From: Gimesia sp.
Lineage (GTDB): Bacteria > Planctomycetota > Planctomycetia > Planctomycetales > Planctomycetaceae
Reading direction: 5' to 3'
Length of the DNA: 64,000 bases
Assembly (NCBI RefSeq): GCF_040219335.1
Contig: NZ_JAVJSQ010000006.1
Span: 248,001-312,000 of the forward strand
Shown here: in pieces, positions 40,001-47,759 of the stretch
How positions within the stretch are numbered: position 1 is the first letter of the stretch
How the letters are laid out: every line of letters starts with the position of its first letter
Notes under the pieces: generated by a model
Told to the model about the DNA's origin: nothing
What the model saw: the letters and a program-made list of their open reading frames with translations, nothing else
The model's database searches: none
Program-made: the position numbers and the translations under genes

Positions 40001-41347
40001 CCGAGTGCCTTTACTCCCATGCGGGAAGGCATACTGCGACAGGCAGATGCATTTCGCACCCGACTTCAGGCAACTGAGCCGATACACATTGAAGCCATCC
40101 TGAAATTTGCAGACCGTGCCTGGCGGCGTCCACTCAGCTCTGCAGAACAATCCGAATTAAAAACACTCTATGCACAGTTAAGGGAGCAGAAACTGTCGCA
40201 TACCGAAGCGATCCAGATGCTGCTGGCGCGGGTGCTGGTCTCTCCAGTCTTTCTCTACCGGACGGAAGCGGCTCCCTCCGGAAGTCAGCCCGCACTCGTC
40301 TCTGATCATGAGCTCGCTTCACGTTTAAGTTATTTTCTCTGGTCGTCGCTGCCCGATCAGGAACTCCGTGAACTGGCGGCCCAAGGCAAGCTCCGTGATC
40401 CAGCCGTTCTGAAACAGCAGGTAACGCGAATGCTGCAAGACCCTCGAATCAGACGTATGGCGATTGAATTCGGCTGCCAGTGGCTGCACGTGCGCAACTT
40501 TGATCAGTTTGACGAGAAGAGTCAGCGACATTTCCCAGAGTTCACAGAACTTCGCAGTGATATGTACGAAGAGGTGATTCGATTCTTTACCGATCTTTTA
40601 CAGCAGAATCGTCCCCTCCTGGCCATCCTGGATGCGGACTATGTCTGGGCGAATCAGCGGCTGGCCAAATTTTATGGTCTACAGGGAGTGGCAGGATCAG
40701 ACTGGCAGCGGGTAGAAGGAGTTGAGCAACAGTCCCGGGGGGGCATCCTCGCGATGGCGGCGACACTCTCGAAGCAGTCCGGCGCGTCACGAACGAGTCC
40801 GATCTTGAGAGGAAACTGGGTTTCGGAATTTCTACTGGGTGAGAAACTTCCCCGTCCTCCCAAAGACGTACCGGTTCTGCCGGAAGAAGTTCCTGCGAAC
40901 CTGACCGAGCGACAACTGATTGAACAGCATAGTGCCGATCCTGCCTGTGCGAAATGTCACAAACGCATTGATGGCTTTGGATTCACTCTGGAACAATTCG
41001 ACGGCATTGGGCGTCTGCGGAATAAAGATGCGAAAGGGCATCCGATCGACGATGCTTCGGTTTTACCCGATGGAACTGTAGTGACAGGAATCGCCGGTCT
41101 ACGGAATTATCTGCTCAACGAGCGGCGGGATGATTTCCTGCGGGCCTTTAATCGGCGTCTGCTGGGCTATGCCCTGGGACGCTCGGTGCAGTTGTCTGAT
41201 GAACCCCTGCTGGATCAGATGACGACTCAACTCAAACAGGATGACTACCGGATCACGACCGCGATTCAAGCCATTGTTCTCAGTCCGCAGTTCCGCATGA
41301 TTCGCGGTGCAGAGCAACAGAGTGTCAGCAGCGTGACAGCGGACTGA
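37091..41347 (+). CDS. Planctomycete cytochrome c/PSD protein (DUF1587-DUF1595-DUF1592-DUF1588-DUF1585)
   Basis: A 1418-residue exported protein (signal peptide ~1-29). A cytochrome-c-like domain has the haem motif CLNCH (C54-C57-H58) and a downstream MPPEDAKP loop. DUF1587 follows (LRRLNNAEYTYTIQDLTGVP). A ~700-residue variable centre includes a carbohydrate-binding-like beta-sandwich. The C-terminal third holds DUF1595 (RAWRRPLSSAEQSELKTLYA), DUF1592 (LASRLSYFLWSSLPDQELRE), DUF1588 (GILAMAATLSKQSGASRTSP) with a second haem-like CAKCH (C1286-C1289-H1290), and DUF1585 (NRRLLGYALGRSVQLSDE). Such proteins are highly expanded in planctomycetes, probably periplasmic redox proteins acting on sugars with DUF1552 partners. 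The DUF1552 gene begins 71 nt later. Confidence 0.93.
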   Translation: MRLGSGYQAGRCFLLICVLACACSQTLSAQTPDPFTPLQATFANQQQAVLKKYCLNCHNTAEKQGELDLEQFRSVSDLRRNVTPWQRVVEMLRDGEMPPEDAKPQPTQAELASLQQWVQAVLDTEARANAGDPGPVVLRRLNNAEYTYTIQDLTGVPLEPAQQFPVDSAAGEGFTNVGNSLVMSPALIQKYFAAAKKISSHSVLLPDGIEFSSNTTRRDWTNEKLAAIREFYARYTASKGATAVNLQGIQFETNGGGRLPLAAYLQATLKEKEALQSGHKNLASVAREYDLNEKYLTLLWQTLTDNTPSVVLDQIRVFWNRAKPTDAPQLAELIQQWQSALWRFTTVGHIGKRGGPEAWQVPVQPVTTQQELRLKLPEVKSGDSVTLYLATSTAGDGNQGDFALWQNPRLIIPGQPELPLKEVRQYLAYLTAYRQRLLDHTAACLNVALEVETATEAVNLEKLAQKHGIEPVILHAWLACLGLDGGQPTIKGYITKQTEQIQNYDFVKGWVGEQALSVVANASDQGVRIPGEMLPLHVAVHPTPQRRVIIGWKSPMTGTVNVKGAVRRAHIGCGNGVDWRLELWRGNTRQMLASGNATTREASPVEVKESLKVRTGDMLLLGIGPRDGNHSCDLTDVDLTITPVTAGASAWNLAREISSDILAGNPHADQQGNPNVWHFFSEPDQPVSRVDVPAGSLLARWQTEADVETRKQLAAELQRLLKVGPGQLPENAPDRKLYWQLTSLRSPAFEALRQQYRSDRQAVIELTDDQAYGLDPKLFGKHPTGTTVEPTALCVQAPAVIEVRLPPELAAGVEFVATGTLHAPTSQQGTVQLKVSTEKPESLTELHAGAFRSGGKKSTWSDGEKPVIPISPVLVSENSQVKERVLAQFAEFRNLFPAALCYTRIVPVDEVVTLTLYYREDEHLQRLMLNPDQTAELNRLWDELHFISRSPLRQVDAYEQLWQFATQDADPSAFTPMREGILRQADAFRTRLQATEPIHIEAILKFADRAWRRPLSSAEQSELKTLYAQLREQKLSHTEAIQMLLARVLVSPVFLYRTEAAPSGSQPALVSDHELASRLSYFLWSSLPDQELRELAAQGKLRDPAVLKQQVTRMLQDPRIRRMAIEFGCQWLHVRNFDQFDEKSQRHFPEFTELRSDMYEEVIRFFTDLLQQNRPLLAILDADYVWANQRLAKFYGLQGVAGSDWQRVEGVEQQSRGGILAMAATLSKQSGASRTSPILRGNWVSEFLLGEKLPRPPKDVPVLPEEVPANLTERQLIEQHSADPACAKCHKRIDGFGFTLEQFDGIGRLRNKDAKGHPIDDASVLPDGTVVTGIAGLRNYLLNERRDDFLRAFNRRLLGYALGRSVQLSDEPLLDQMTTQLKQDDYRITTAIQAIVLSPQFRMIRGAEQQSVSSVTAD

Positions 41348-41418
41348 TTCAATAGAATCTGTTAAACTAAAAGATGAAACGAACTGATACCGAATTCTGA
41401 AGATCAAGGAGTTATCAG

Positions 41419-42723
41419 ATGAGCGCTTTTATGACAACCCGACGGACCATGCTGCGAGGGCTCGGCGTCACCATGGCATTGCCCTGGCTGGAATCATTGC
41501 GGGTCTGGGGAGCAGAAGCGGGCACGAACGAAGTTCAGGGAGAAGCTCCGATTCGGTTTGCAGCACTCTTTTCCGGCAATGGCTTTCACCGCGAACACTG
41601 GTGGGCCAAGGGGAGCGGCAAAACTATGGAACTGGGTAAGGTCCTTGAGCCGCTACTGCCACACCGGGAAAAAATGCTGTTTATTCAGGGGCTGTATAAC
41701 GAGGAAGCGCTGAAAGGAAATATTCACAGTTCCCAGACGGGAAATATTCTCACGGGGGCGCCGCTCGAAGCAGGGGGCGGCATTCGCAGCGGAATCAGCA
41801 TCGATCAGATGCTGGCGAAACAGTACGGTCAGACGACAAAAGTCCCCAGCCTGGTCCTGGGCTGCGAAAAGTCGAATCCGTCAGTCCACAAGAACTATTC
41901 GATGCTTTACAGCAGTCATATCTCTTGGAGTTCTCCAACAACGCCGACGCCCCTGGAAGTCTACCCGGCGCTGGCCTTTGATCGACTGTTCCGCAAAGAT
42001 GCGAGCCAGAGTGATCAGAGTGTACTCGATGCTGTGCTGAGTGATGCTCGTGACTTGCGACGGGGCATCAGCCGCAGTGATAAACAGAAGCTGGATGAGT
42101 ATCTCAATTCGGTTCGAGAAGTAGAACAGCGGATCGATCGGGCAGGGCAGCGAGGGGAATTACAGGGCTGGCGTCCCACGCTTGATAAACCGAATGTTCC
42201 CCGGCCAGCGGATGGCATTCCCCAGGACATCGCCGAGCATATGCGACTGATGTGCGATATTCTGGTACTGGCGTTTCAGACCGATGCGACTCGCTTCTGT
42301 ACCCTGAAGCTGAACAACGATCATTCGTCTTTACGCTTTCCCAATCTGGGCGTGGATTACATGATCCACCACCTGCTTTCACATCAGGAATCAAACGACT
42401 GGCTCAAGGTCAATCAGTTCTTTCTCGAGCAGGTGGCCTATATTGCAGCCAAGCTGGATGCGATCCAGGAAGGGGAACGAACTACACTGGATAATACCAT
42501 GCTGATGTATTGCAGCAGTATGCTCACCGGCAGTCATGATGCAACCAAACTGCCCGTCGTAATACTGGGCCGTGGAGGAGGCAAGCTGGAAACCGGACGG
42601 GTGCTGAATTATCTCGATCAACCGAATCGAAAAATGTGCAGCCTCTATCTGTCGTTAATGGACCGTTTCGGGTTGCACCTGGATCAGTTCGGCGATGCAA
42701 CAGAACGCCTGGCAGGTCTCTAG
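41419..42723 (+). CDS. DUF1552 protein with Tat signal
   Basis: A 434-residue exported protein. The N-terminus MSAFMTTRRTMLRGLGVTMA has a twin-arginine motif followed by a hydrophobic stretch, so folded export is expected, possibly with a cofactor. Conserved DUF1552 blocks are visible: FSGNGFHREHWWAKGSGKT, HSSQTGNILTGAP, then NNDHSSLRFPNLG and YCSSMLTGSHDATKLPVVIL with the GRGGGKLETGR close. The fold resembles the DUF1501/alkaline-phosphatase-like group, but no enzyme activity has been established. DUF1552 genes nearly always follow PSD/cytochrome genes as here. AAGGAG lies 9 nt before the ATG. Confidence 0.93.
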   Translation: MSAFMTTRRTMLRGLGVTMALPWLESLRVWGAEAGTNEVQGEAPIRFAALFSGNGFHREHWWAKGSGKTMELGKVLEPLLPHREKMLFIQGLYNEEALKGNIHSSQTGNILTGAPLEAGGGIRSGISIDQMLAKQYGQTTKVPSLVLGCEKSNPSVHKNYSMLYSSHISWSSPTTPTPLEVYPALAFDRLFRKDASQSDQSVLDAVLSDARDLRRGISRSDKQKLDEYLNSVREVEQRIDRAGQRGELQGWRPTLDKPNVPRPADGIPQDIAEHMRLMCDILVLAFQTDATRFCTLKLNNDHSSLRFPNLGVDYMIHHLLSHQESNDWLKVNQFFLEQVAYIAAKLDAIQEGERTTLDNTMLMYCSSMLTGSHDATKLPVVILGRGGGKLETGRVLNYLDQPNRKMCSLYLSLMDRFGLHLDQFGDATERLAGL

Positions 42724-42733
42724 ACAGGAATTA

Positions 42734-43432
42734 ATGATGAGTATAGATCAATTTTCGAAAGGCGGCGCCGGTCAGCCAAAACTGAAACGCCAGACCCTGA
42801 CACAGGCTGTCGAATCTCGCTTGCGCAGTGAAATCATCCAGGGCGTGTACGAACCCGGGACAATGCTCAGTGAACCGGTGCTTTCTTCTGAATTGGGAGT
42901 CAGCCGATCTCCAGTCCGTGAGGCACTGTTGATCTTGGAGCGGGATGGTATTGTGGAATTCGATGAACGCGGGCGTACCCGGGTCGCGACCATGACCGCC
43001 GCTGACTTTGAAGATCTGTACCTGCTCCGCCTTGCGGTGGAACCGATGGTCGCAGTGCATGCGGCCGCCCAGGCAACTTCAGCCGATTATGCAGCGTTCG
43101 AAGCGAATATGTCGGCTATGCAGAACACGAAAACGCTGGCAGAGATCAGCCTGTTGGATATGGAATTTCATGATCTGCTGGTGGCCTCCAGCCGCCGCTC
43201 CCGGCTGATAGCCACCTGGCGCTCATTGCGCCCCTCTCTGGAACTCTGGCTTGCCGCCTTGCATCGTCGTCATGAGCAGATCACCGGCCGTGTTAAGGAA
43301 ATCACAATCGATAGCCATCAGGAACTGATCAACACGCTCCGCAGCGGTGATGGAGCCTCGATTGAAAAACTGATGCGCGGGCATATCGAAGGCTGGTATC
43401 AGTGGCTGCCAGAAATGAATGAGCTTTCCTGA
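42734..43432 (+). CDS. GntR-family regulator (FadR/FCD type)
   Basis: About 232 residues. An N-terminal winged helix-turn-helix (LRSEIIQGVYEPGTMLSEPV, then LGVSRSPVREALLILERDGI) is followed by an all-helical FCD ligand-binding domain with Asp/His residues for a metal site (DMEFHDLL, near residue 150, SHQELINTL and RGHIEGWYQW). FadR-type regulators respond to organic acids and usually repress their own operons. The start (ATG 42734 or 42737, with AGGA just upstream) lies 10 nt after the DUF1552 stop, so it is likely part of that operon and could regulate it. The frame remains open into the end of the DUF1552 gene, but that overlap is not needed. Confidence 0.88.
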   Translation: MMSIDQFSKGGAGQPKLKRQTLTQAVESRLRSEIIQGVYEPGTMLSEPVLSSELGVSRSPVREALLILERDGIVEFDERGRTRVATMTAADFEDLYLLRLAVEPMVAVHAAAQATSADYAAFEANMSAMQNTKTLAEISLLDMEFHDLLVASSRRSRLIATWRSLRPSLELWLAALHRRHEQITGRVKEITIDSHQELINTLRSGDGASIEKLMRGHIEGWYQWLPEMNELS

Positions 43433-43827
43433 TACTGTCTGATGATTCCACTTCAAGAGGTACAGAGCAGGCTGCGACTGTAAAGGATCTTTAACAAACT
43501 ACGCGCCTCCGCTAACTCGTTAAGACAGAGGTAGTGGATCTGTGTGCAGTTTGGCTGGTGGCAGGAAGTGGAATCCAGCCAATTTCCGGGTAACGCGTCC
43601 CATTCTGATTTCAGAAAGGAATGCTTACCTCTCAGGACTTTAATTGCTGTGAATACTGACAGTTGGCAACGCTCATTTTCCTGGTCTAACCGTGGAGTAA
43701 ACAACCAGGGCAGAGAAAGTGCGCAAAATACGGAAGAACCTAAATTTCCGGTATGAAAATAGGTAGAGTAGGCTGGTAGACTGACTGGAAAGACTGTTAT
43801 CCACTCTCATAAAAGTACCTGCGTGAA
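43433..43827. other. 395-bp intergenic region, no gene seen
   Basis: Between the GntR gene and the GT39/TPR gene. A 70-codon frame at 43544-43756 has no ribosome-binding site, no recognisable domain and atypical composition, so I do not call it. No hairpin with a T-run is visible. The region presumably contains the promoter of the downstream gene, which I cannot place. Confidence 0.5.
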
Positions 43828-46395
43828 ATGAATCAGGAAAATCTGTCGCCACAATCGCGTTCTTGGAAAATGCCGATCCTGCTGCTGATCATCTTTGCTG
43901 TAATAGGTACAGCACGTCTGAATCAGTTCTATTTTTACAACCCCGACAGTAGTGATTATGTGCTGATGGCGCGGGGGTTTGTTGAATTCCAGGAATATCG
44001 ACAGTTTGATCGACCAGGGGAGCCTTACTTCACTTTACGTCCGCCAGGCATGTCGGTTCTGTTGATGCCTGCTGCAATCATCGCCCCCTATGATGTGATC
44101 GCCGCAAAAGTGACGGTATTGATGACCGCCCTCGTCATGATCTGGCTCTTCTATACACTGGCCTGGCGACTGATAAACAGCACAGCAGACCCCGAGTCTA
44201 CGGAGTCGCTGTCACCACTACGCTGGTCGGTTCTGCTGGTCAGCCTGGTCCTGATGACCAATCCTTATGTTCTGGTTTATGCCACAATCGTGATGAGCGA
44301 GATCCCCTTTATGGCATGTACGCTGGCGGTTCTCTACCTCTTTTCTGCCGAGGAAGAGAAATGGTCTCTCGGAAAACTGGTCTGCCTGACGGGACTTCTG
44401 GTGTTTATTCCCTTTCTCAGAACCATCGGCGTCGCCATGATTCTGGCCGTGGGACTCTGGTGTCTCTTGAGTCGGAAACGCTGGATCTGTCTGATCCCGG
44501 TGGGGCTTGCGGTCGGAGCGACCGCATTCTGGATGTTCCGCAACAGCCAGTTCAAAACAATGAGTTACAGTTCTATTGCGCTCCAGGAAATGAAGACTGC
44601 GGGAGTGGTCGGCACACTAATCAGCATGCTGAATCGGCTGCTTGTTTACATCGATGGATTATTTCAGAAAATCTTCCCTGGTCTGCCGGGAACCGTGCCC
44701 GAATACAGCGGAGTCCTTTCTGGAGAGTATCATGCACTCCCCGGTTCTCCCCTGATCTATTCGCTGGGGAGCGTAGTGATACTTGTCATCTCGCTGGCAG
44801 GCATGCTGCGCTGCTGGAAACGCGGTGGTGCAGTCTGCTTACTCTACTTGTGTCTTTCGCTGGGAGTGCTTTCTGTCTGGCCGTGGATGCAGACCCGTTT
44901 TTCACTCCCCTGGTTGCCCATGATTCTGGTATTCGTTCCTGCGGGCCTGTTCTATATCAAAGAGTCTTCACTGGGCCAGCGTGCAGGGTTGCTGAAAACA
45001 CTTGCCGTGGGAGGTGTCGCGGGAGTCGCTGCTCTGCTGTTCTCACAAACCTGGGTTGATGCCAATCTGATTGCAACAAATCATCTCATGAAGACGGAGA
45101 GTGAAGAGGAACTTTCTAACGAGGACCTCATCATGTTTGCCAGTGACTTCGTCAAGGCGGGCGAATGGTTGAATCAGAATACCAAAGCTCATGCGCGTGT
45201 GTTAACGCGGCGGGCAGAAGTCTCCACAGCCAGCCATCGCTATCAGAGACTGTTTTATTTCGAACCGTCCAATATCGATCAGCTGCATAAAGCCATTCAG
45301 TCCATGGGACAATGCTACCTGGTCACTTATGGCAAACATACGAATGATATGTTTCCCCGATATCTGCTGGATGATGATCTGATTTATCGCTTCACTCCGG
45401 TTTACGAAGAAGCGGGAATTGTGGTTATTGAAGTAGCGCCGAATTATGAAGGTACAGTCCGAGATCAGTACTGGCGGGAAGAAGAGGCTATGGAACTGGC
45501 CCGGAAACGGCTGGCTCGAAACCCGCGCCGTATTTCGGTCTGTATGACTTATCTTAATCAACTGCTCAAAGCGGAAGAATATGATCAAATTATCGCGTTC
45601 ATTGGTGATCTCGAACAGGCTGGGATACAGGATGCCCGCTTCATGAGTATGCTGGGCTGGTCTTACCTCGGTAAACGCCAGTACGACCAGGCGCTGGAAG
45701 AATTTGCCCGCGCCACTCGAACTCCGGGACAGAAAATGATCCGGGGCAACCTGAATGACGGCATTAAACTGGCCCTTAAACGACGGAAAGCGGCTGAGGA
45801 GAATCAGGGGGAATCACAACATGAAAAACCGGGCAGCTATCTGAAACTGACCAATAATATGTGGCAGCTGATCATGTTCGACAAAGCGGAAAAATTTGCG
45901 CACAAAGTGCTCGATTCAAAGCAGTCTACAACCGCTGAACTGGATCAGGCTCACGTCTGGCTGGCCCGGCTGGCACTGATTCAGGGGGATGCGGAACAGG
46001 CGCTTCAGGAATTAAACCAGGTGCAGGATGCGGATAATGAAGCTGCTCAGGCTCTCCGACAGCGCCTGGACCTCGAGAAAATGATTACCTCTGCCTGGGC
46101 CAGTGAATCTGCTTCCTCTAAGGTGCCTGACTCCAGTCAGATCCTGAAACTGGCCAAACTATACGAGGAACAGGGCGTTCCGGGCAAGGCACTCAAACTA
46201 TTGCAACAGGCTCATGATCGCAACGACTCCGATACACAGATTTTGAGAGAACTGGCCCGCCTGCAGCTGTTCTACAGACTGCTCGATGAGGCAGAGAACA
46301 GTTACCTGAGTCTGCAGAAGACATCGCCCGATGATCCGGAGATCAAGAAGGCGTTACAGCAAATTGCCCGGTTCAGAGAAACGCCTCGATACTAA
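43828..46395 (+). CDS. GT39/ArnT-like membrane glycosyltransferase fused to TPR domain
   Basis: 855 residues. About 12 membrane segments in residues 13-~415. The first periplasmic loop has NPDSSDYVLMARGF, matching the Asp-containing loop of PMT/ArnT/GT39 enzymes that use polyprenyl-phosphate sugars, followed by RPPGMSVLLMPA. From ~450 on the protein is soluble; residues ~560-850 show TPR-like helix pairs (GWSYLGKRQYDQALEEFARA; LARLALIQGDAEQALQELNQ; LAKLYEEQGVPGKALKLLQQ). A TPR tail would be periplasmic and may bring protein substrates or partners to the enzyme. No neighbouring pathway genes; acceptor unknown. Confidence 0.8.
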   Translation: MNQENLSPQSRSWKMPILLLIIFAVIGTARLNQFYFYNPDSSDYVLMARGFVEFQEYRQFDRPGEPYFTLRPPGMSVLLMPAAIIAPYDVIAAKVTVLMTALVMIWLFYTLAWRLINSTADPESTESLSPLRWSVLLVSLVLMTNPYVLVYATIVMSEIPFMACTLAVLYLFSAEEEKWSLGKLVCLTGLLVFIPFLRTIGVAMILAVGLWCLLSRKRWICLIPVGLAVGATAFWMFRNSQFKTMSYSSIALQEMKTAGVVGTLISMLNRLLVYIDGLFQKIFPGLPGTVPEYSGVLSGEYHALPGSPLIYSLGSVVILVISLAGMLRCWKRGGAVCLLYLCLSLGVLSVWPWMQTRFSLPWLPMILVFVPAGLFYIKESSLGQRAGLLKTLAVGGVAGVAALLFSQTWVDANLIATNHLMKTESEEELSNEDLIMFASDFVKAGEWLNQNTKAHARVLTRRAEVSTASHRYQRLFYFEPSNIDQLHKAIQSMGQCYLVTYGKHTNDMFPRYLLDDDLIYRFTPVYEEAGIVVIEVAPNYEGTVRDQYWREEEAMELARKRLARNPRRISVCMTYLNQLLKAEEYDQIIAFIGDLEQAGIQDARFMSMLGWSYLGKRQYDQALEEFARATRTPGQKMIRGNLNDGIKLALKRRKAAEENQGESQHEKPGSYLKLTNNMWQLIMFDKAEKFAHKVLDSKQSTTAELDQAHVWLARLALIQGDAEQALQELNQVQDADNEAAQALRQRLDLEKMITSAWASESASSKVPDSSQILKLAKLYEEQGVPGKALKLLQQAHDRNDSDTQILRELARLQLFYRLLDEAENSYLSLQKTSPDDPEIKKALQQIARFRETPRY

Positions 46396-46821
46396 CTGTT
46401 GTTTTCACAGTAGTCTTCTTATCTTTCCGCGGAAGCACTGTATTTCTGACCTGATCTCAACCACCAGCGGCCTGTTCTGGCGCTGGGGGTATTCTCCCGC
46501 TGTGCAATACAGGCTCTGAAAACTATTCGGGGGCTATAGATCGATTTGATGAAAATCTATAGAGAAAGAATCAGAACTTCTGGCAGATTCGAAATGAATA
46601 TGCGAACATGGAATCAGGCGACAATGCAAGGTTAAGTCTTCCCCGATGGGAGTCTCTGTGGGGCCGCAGGAACCCGTACCGTTGTTGATCCGTCTGCAAT
46701 TGCAGCGTTTCTCAGGCGGGACAACACCGCGTTTTGTCCCGAAATCGTCATGATGAGACCGGGAAATTCAATTTTGCATTCTGAATTTCTGATTGAGAAG
46801 CCCCGTTTATGGAGAAAAATA
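46396..46821. other. 426-bp intergenic region with three inverted repeats
   Basis: No gene is seen. It holds three dyads: CTATAGAT/ATCTATAG (46534-46541 and 46555-46562), the 12-bp palindrome CTGCAATTGCAG (46694-46705), and CGGGACAA/TTGTCCCG (46717-46724 and 46734-46741). None is followed by a T-run, so they are more likely operators or RNA hairpins than terminators. The region precedes the SnoaL-like gene. Confidence 0.5.
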
Positions 46822-47703
46822 ATGCGTCGAGTACTACCGCTTCTTTTACTGCTGTGTTCAGCGGGTCAGTTTTTGCATGCGGACGATGCAAAACCAGATG
46901 AGGAAGGCCTGATTCGCACTGCGATTTCCTCTTACAAAACAGCTTTCGACAAGGGAGATGCCAAAGCTGTTGCCAGCCACTGGACACCCGAAGGGGAATT
47001 CACTCCACCGGGAGGCGAAACAATCAAGGGGCAGTCGGCGCTGGAGAAAAGCTTCACAGAGTATTTTAAGGATTCGCCTGGCGCTAAAATCGAACTGGAA
47101 AGTGTCGATATTAGGCTGATCTCACCAGGTGTTGCCGTTGAGAACGGTGTGGCTGAGGTCATTCTGCCAGAGCAGGAGCCCAGCATCACTGAATACTCGG
47201 CCGTACATGTGAAAACGCCCGCTGGCTGGAAACTGGATAGTGTGACAGAAACAGCTGCCATAGTGCCTCAATCACACTACGAACAACTGAAATCACTGGA
47301 ATGGATGATCGGAACCTGGGTTGATGAAGGCGATGACGGTTCCGTCGAAACCGTCTGTAAGTGGACAAAGAATAAAAACTTCATGACGCGTTCTTTCAAG
47401 GTGCATATCCAGGATCGCGTTGCTCTGGAAGGAACGCAGGTCATCGGCTGGGATCCGGATAAACAGACCATCCGTTCCTGGTTATTCGACTCCGAAGGTG
47501 GATTCGGTGTCGGGATCTGGACTCAAACTGAAAATCGCTGGACCGTACGCACATTACAGGTTCTGGCGAATGGCGAGAAGGCCACTGGAATTAATGTCAT
47601 CACCAAAATCGATGACAACAGTTTTACTTTTCGTTCTCTGGGACGCGAGGTGGATGGCGAACTCCTGCCGGGAGTCGACGAGATCACCATTGTCCGCAAG
47701 TAA
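46822..47703 (+). CDS. Secreted SnoaL/NTF2-like protein (SgcJ/EcaC type) with C-terminal DUF1579-like domain
   Basis: 293 residues with a signal peptide (MRRVLPLLLLLCSAGQFLHA). Residues ~25-140 form an NTF2-like alpha+beta barrel of the SgcJ/EcaC type: IRTAISSYKTAFDKGDAKAV, HWTPEGEFTPPGGETIKGQ and the closing strand YSAVHVKTPAGWKLDSVTE. From ~155 a second beta-rich domain begins (LKSLEWMIGTWVDEGDDGSV; KQTIRSWLFDSEGGFGVGIW) like DUF1579/lipocalin-type domains. No catalytic residue can be assigned. GGAG 8 nt before the ATG at 46822 decides the start; an upstream in-frame ATG at 46750 would destroy the signal peptide. Common in planctomycetes, exported, role unknown. Confidence 0.75.
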   Translation: MRRVLPLLLLLCSAGQFLHADDAKPDEEGLIRTAISSYKTAFDKGDAKAVASHWTPEGEFTPPGGETIKGQSALEKSFTEYFKDSPGAKIELESVDIRLISPGVAVENGVAEVILPEQEPSITEYSAVHVKTPAGWKLDSVTETAAIVPQSHYEQLKSLEWMIGTWVDEGDDGSVETVCKWTKNKNFMTRSFKVHIQDRVALEGTQVIGWDPDKQTIRSWLFDSEGGFGVGIWTQTENRWTVRTLQVLANGEKATGINVITKIDDNSFTFRSLGREVDGELLPGVDEITIVRK

Positions 47704-47759
47704 TCTGAGTGGTTTCGTAATTCATCGCTAATAATCAGCTTTAAAATAAGGTGGGAAAA

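Noticed and set aside
43544-43756. 70-codon plus-strand frame in the intergenic region
   Set aside because: No ribosome-binding site, no domain, and amino-acid composition unlike real genes nearby.
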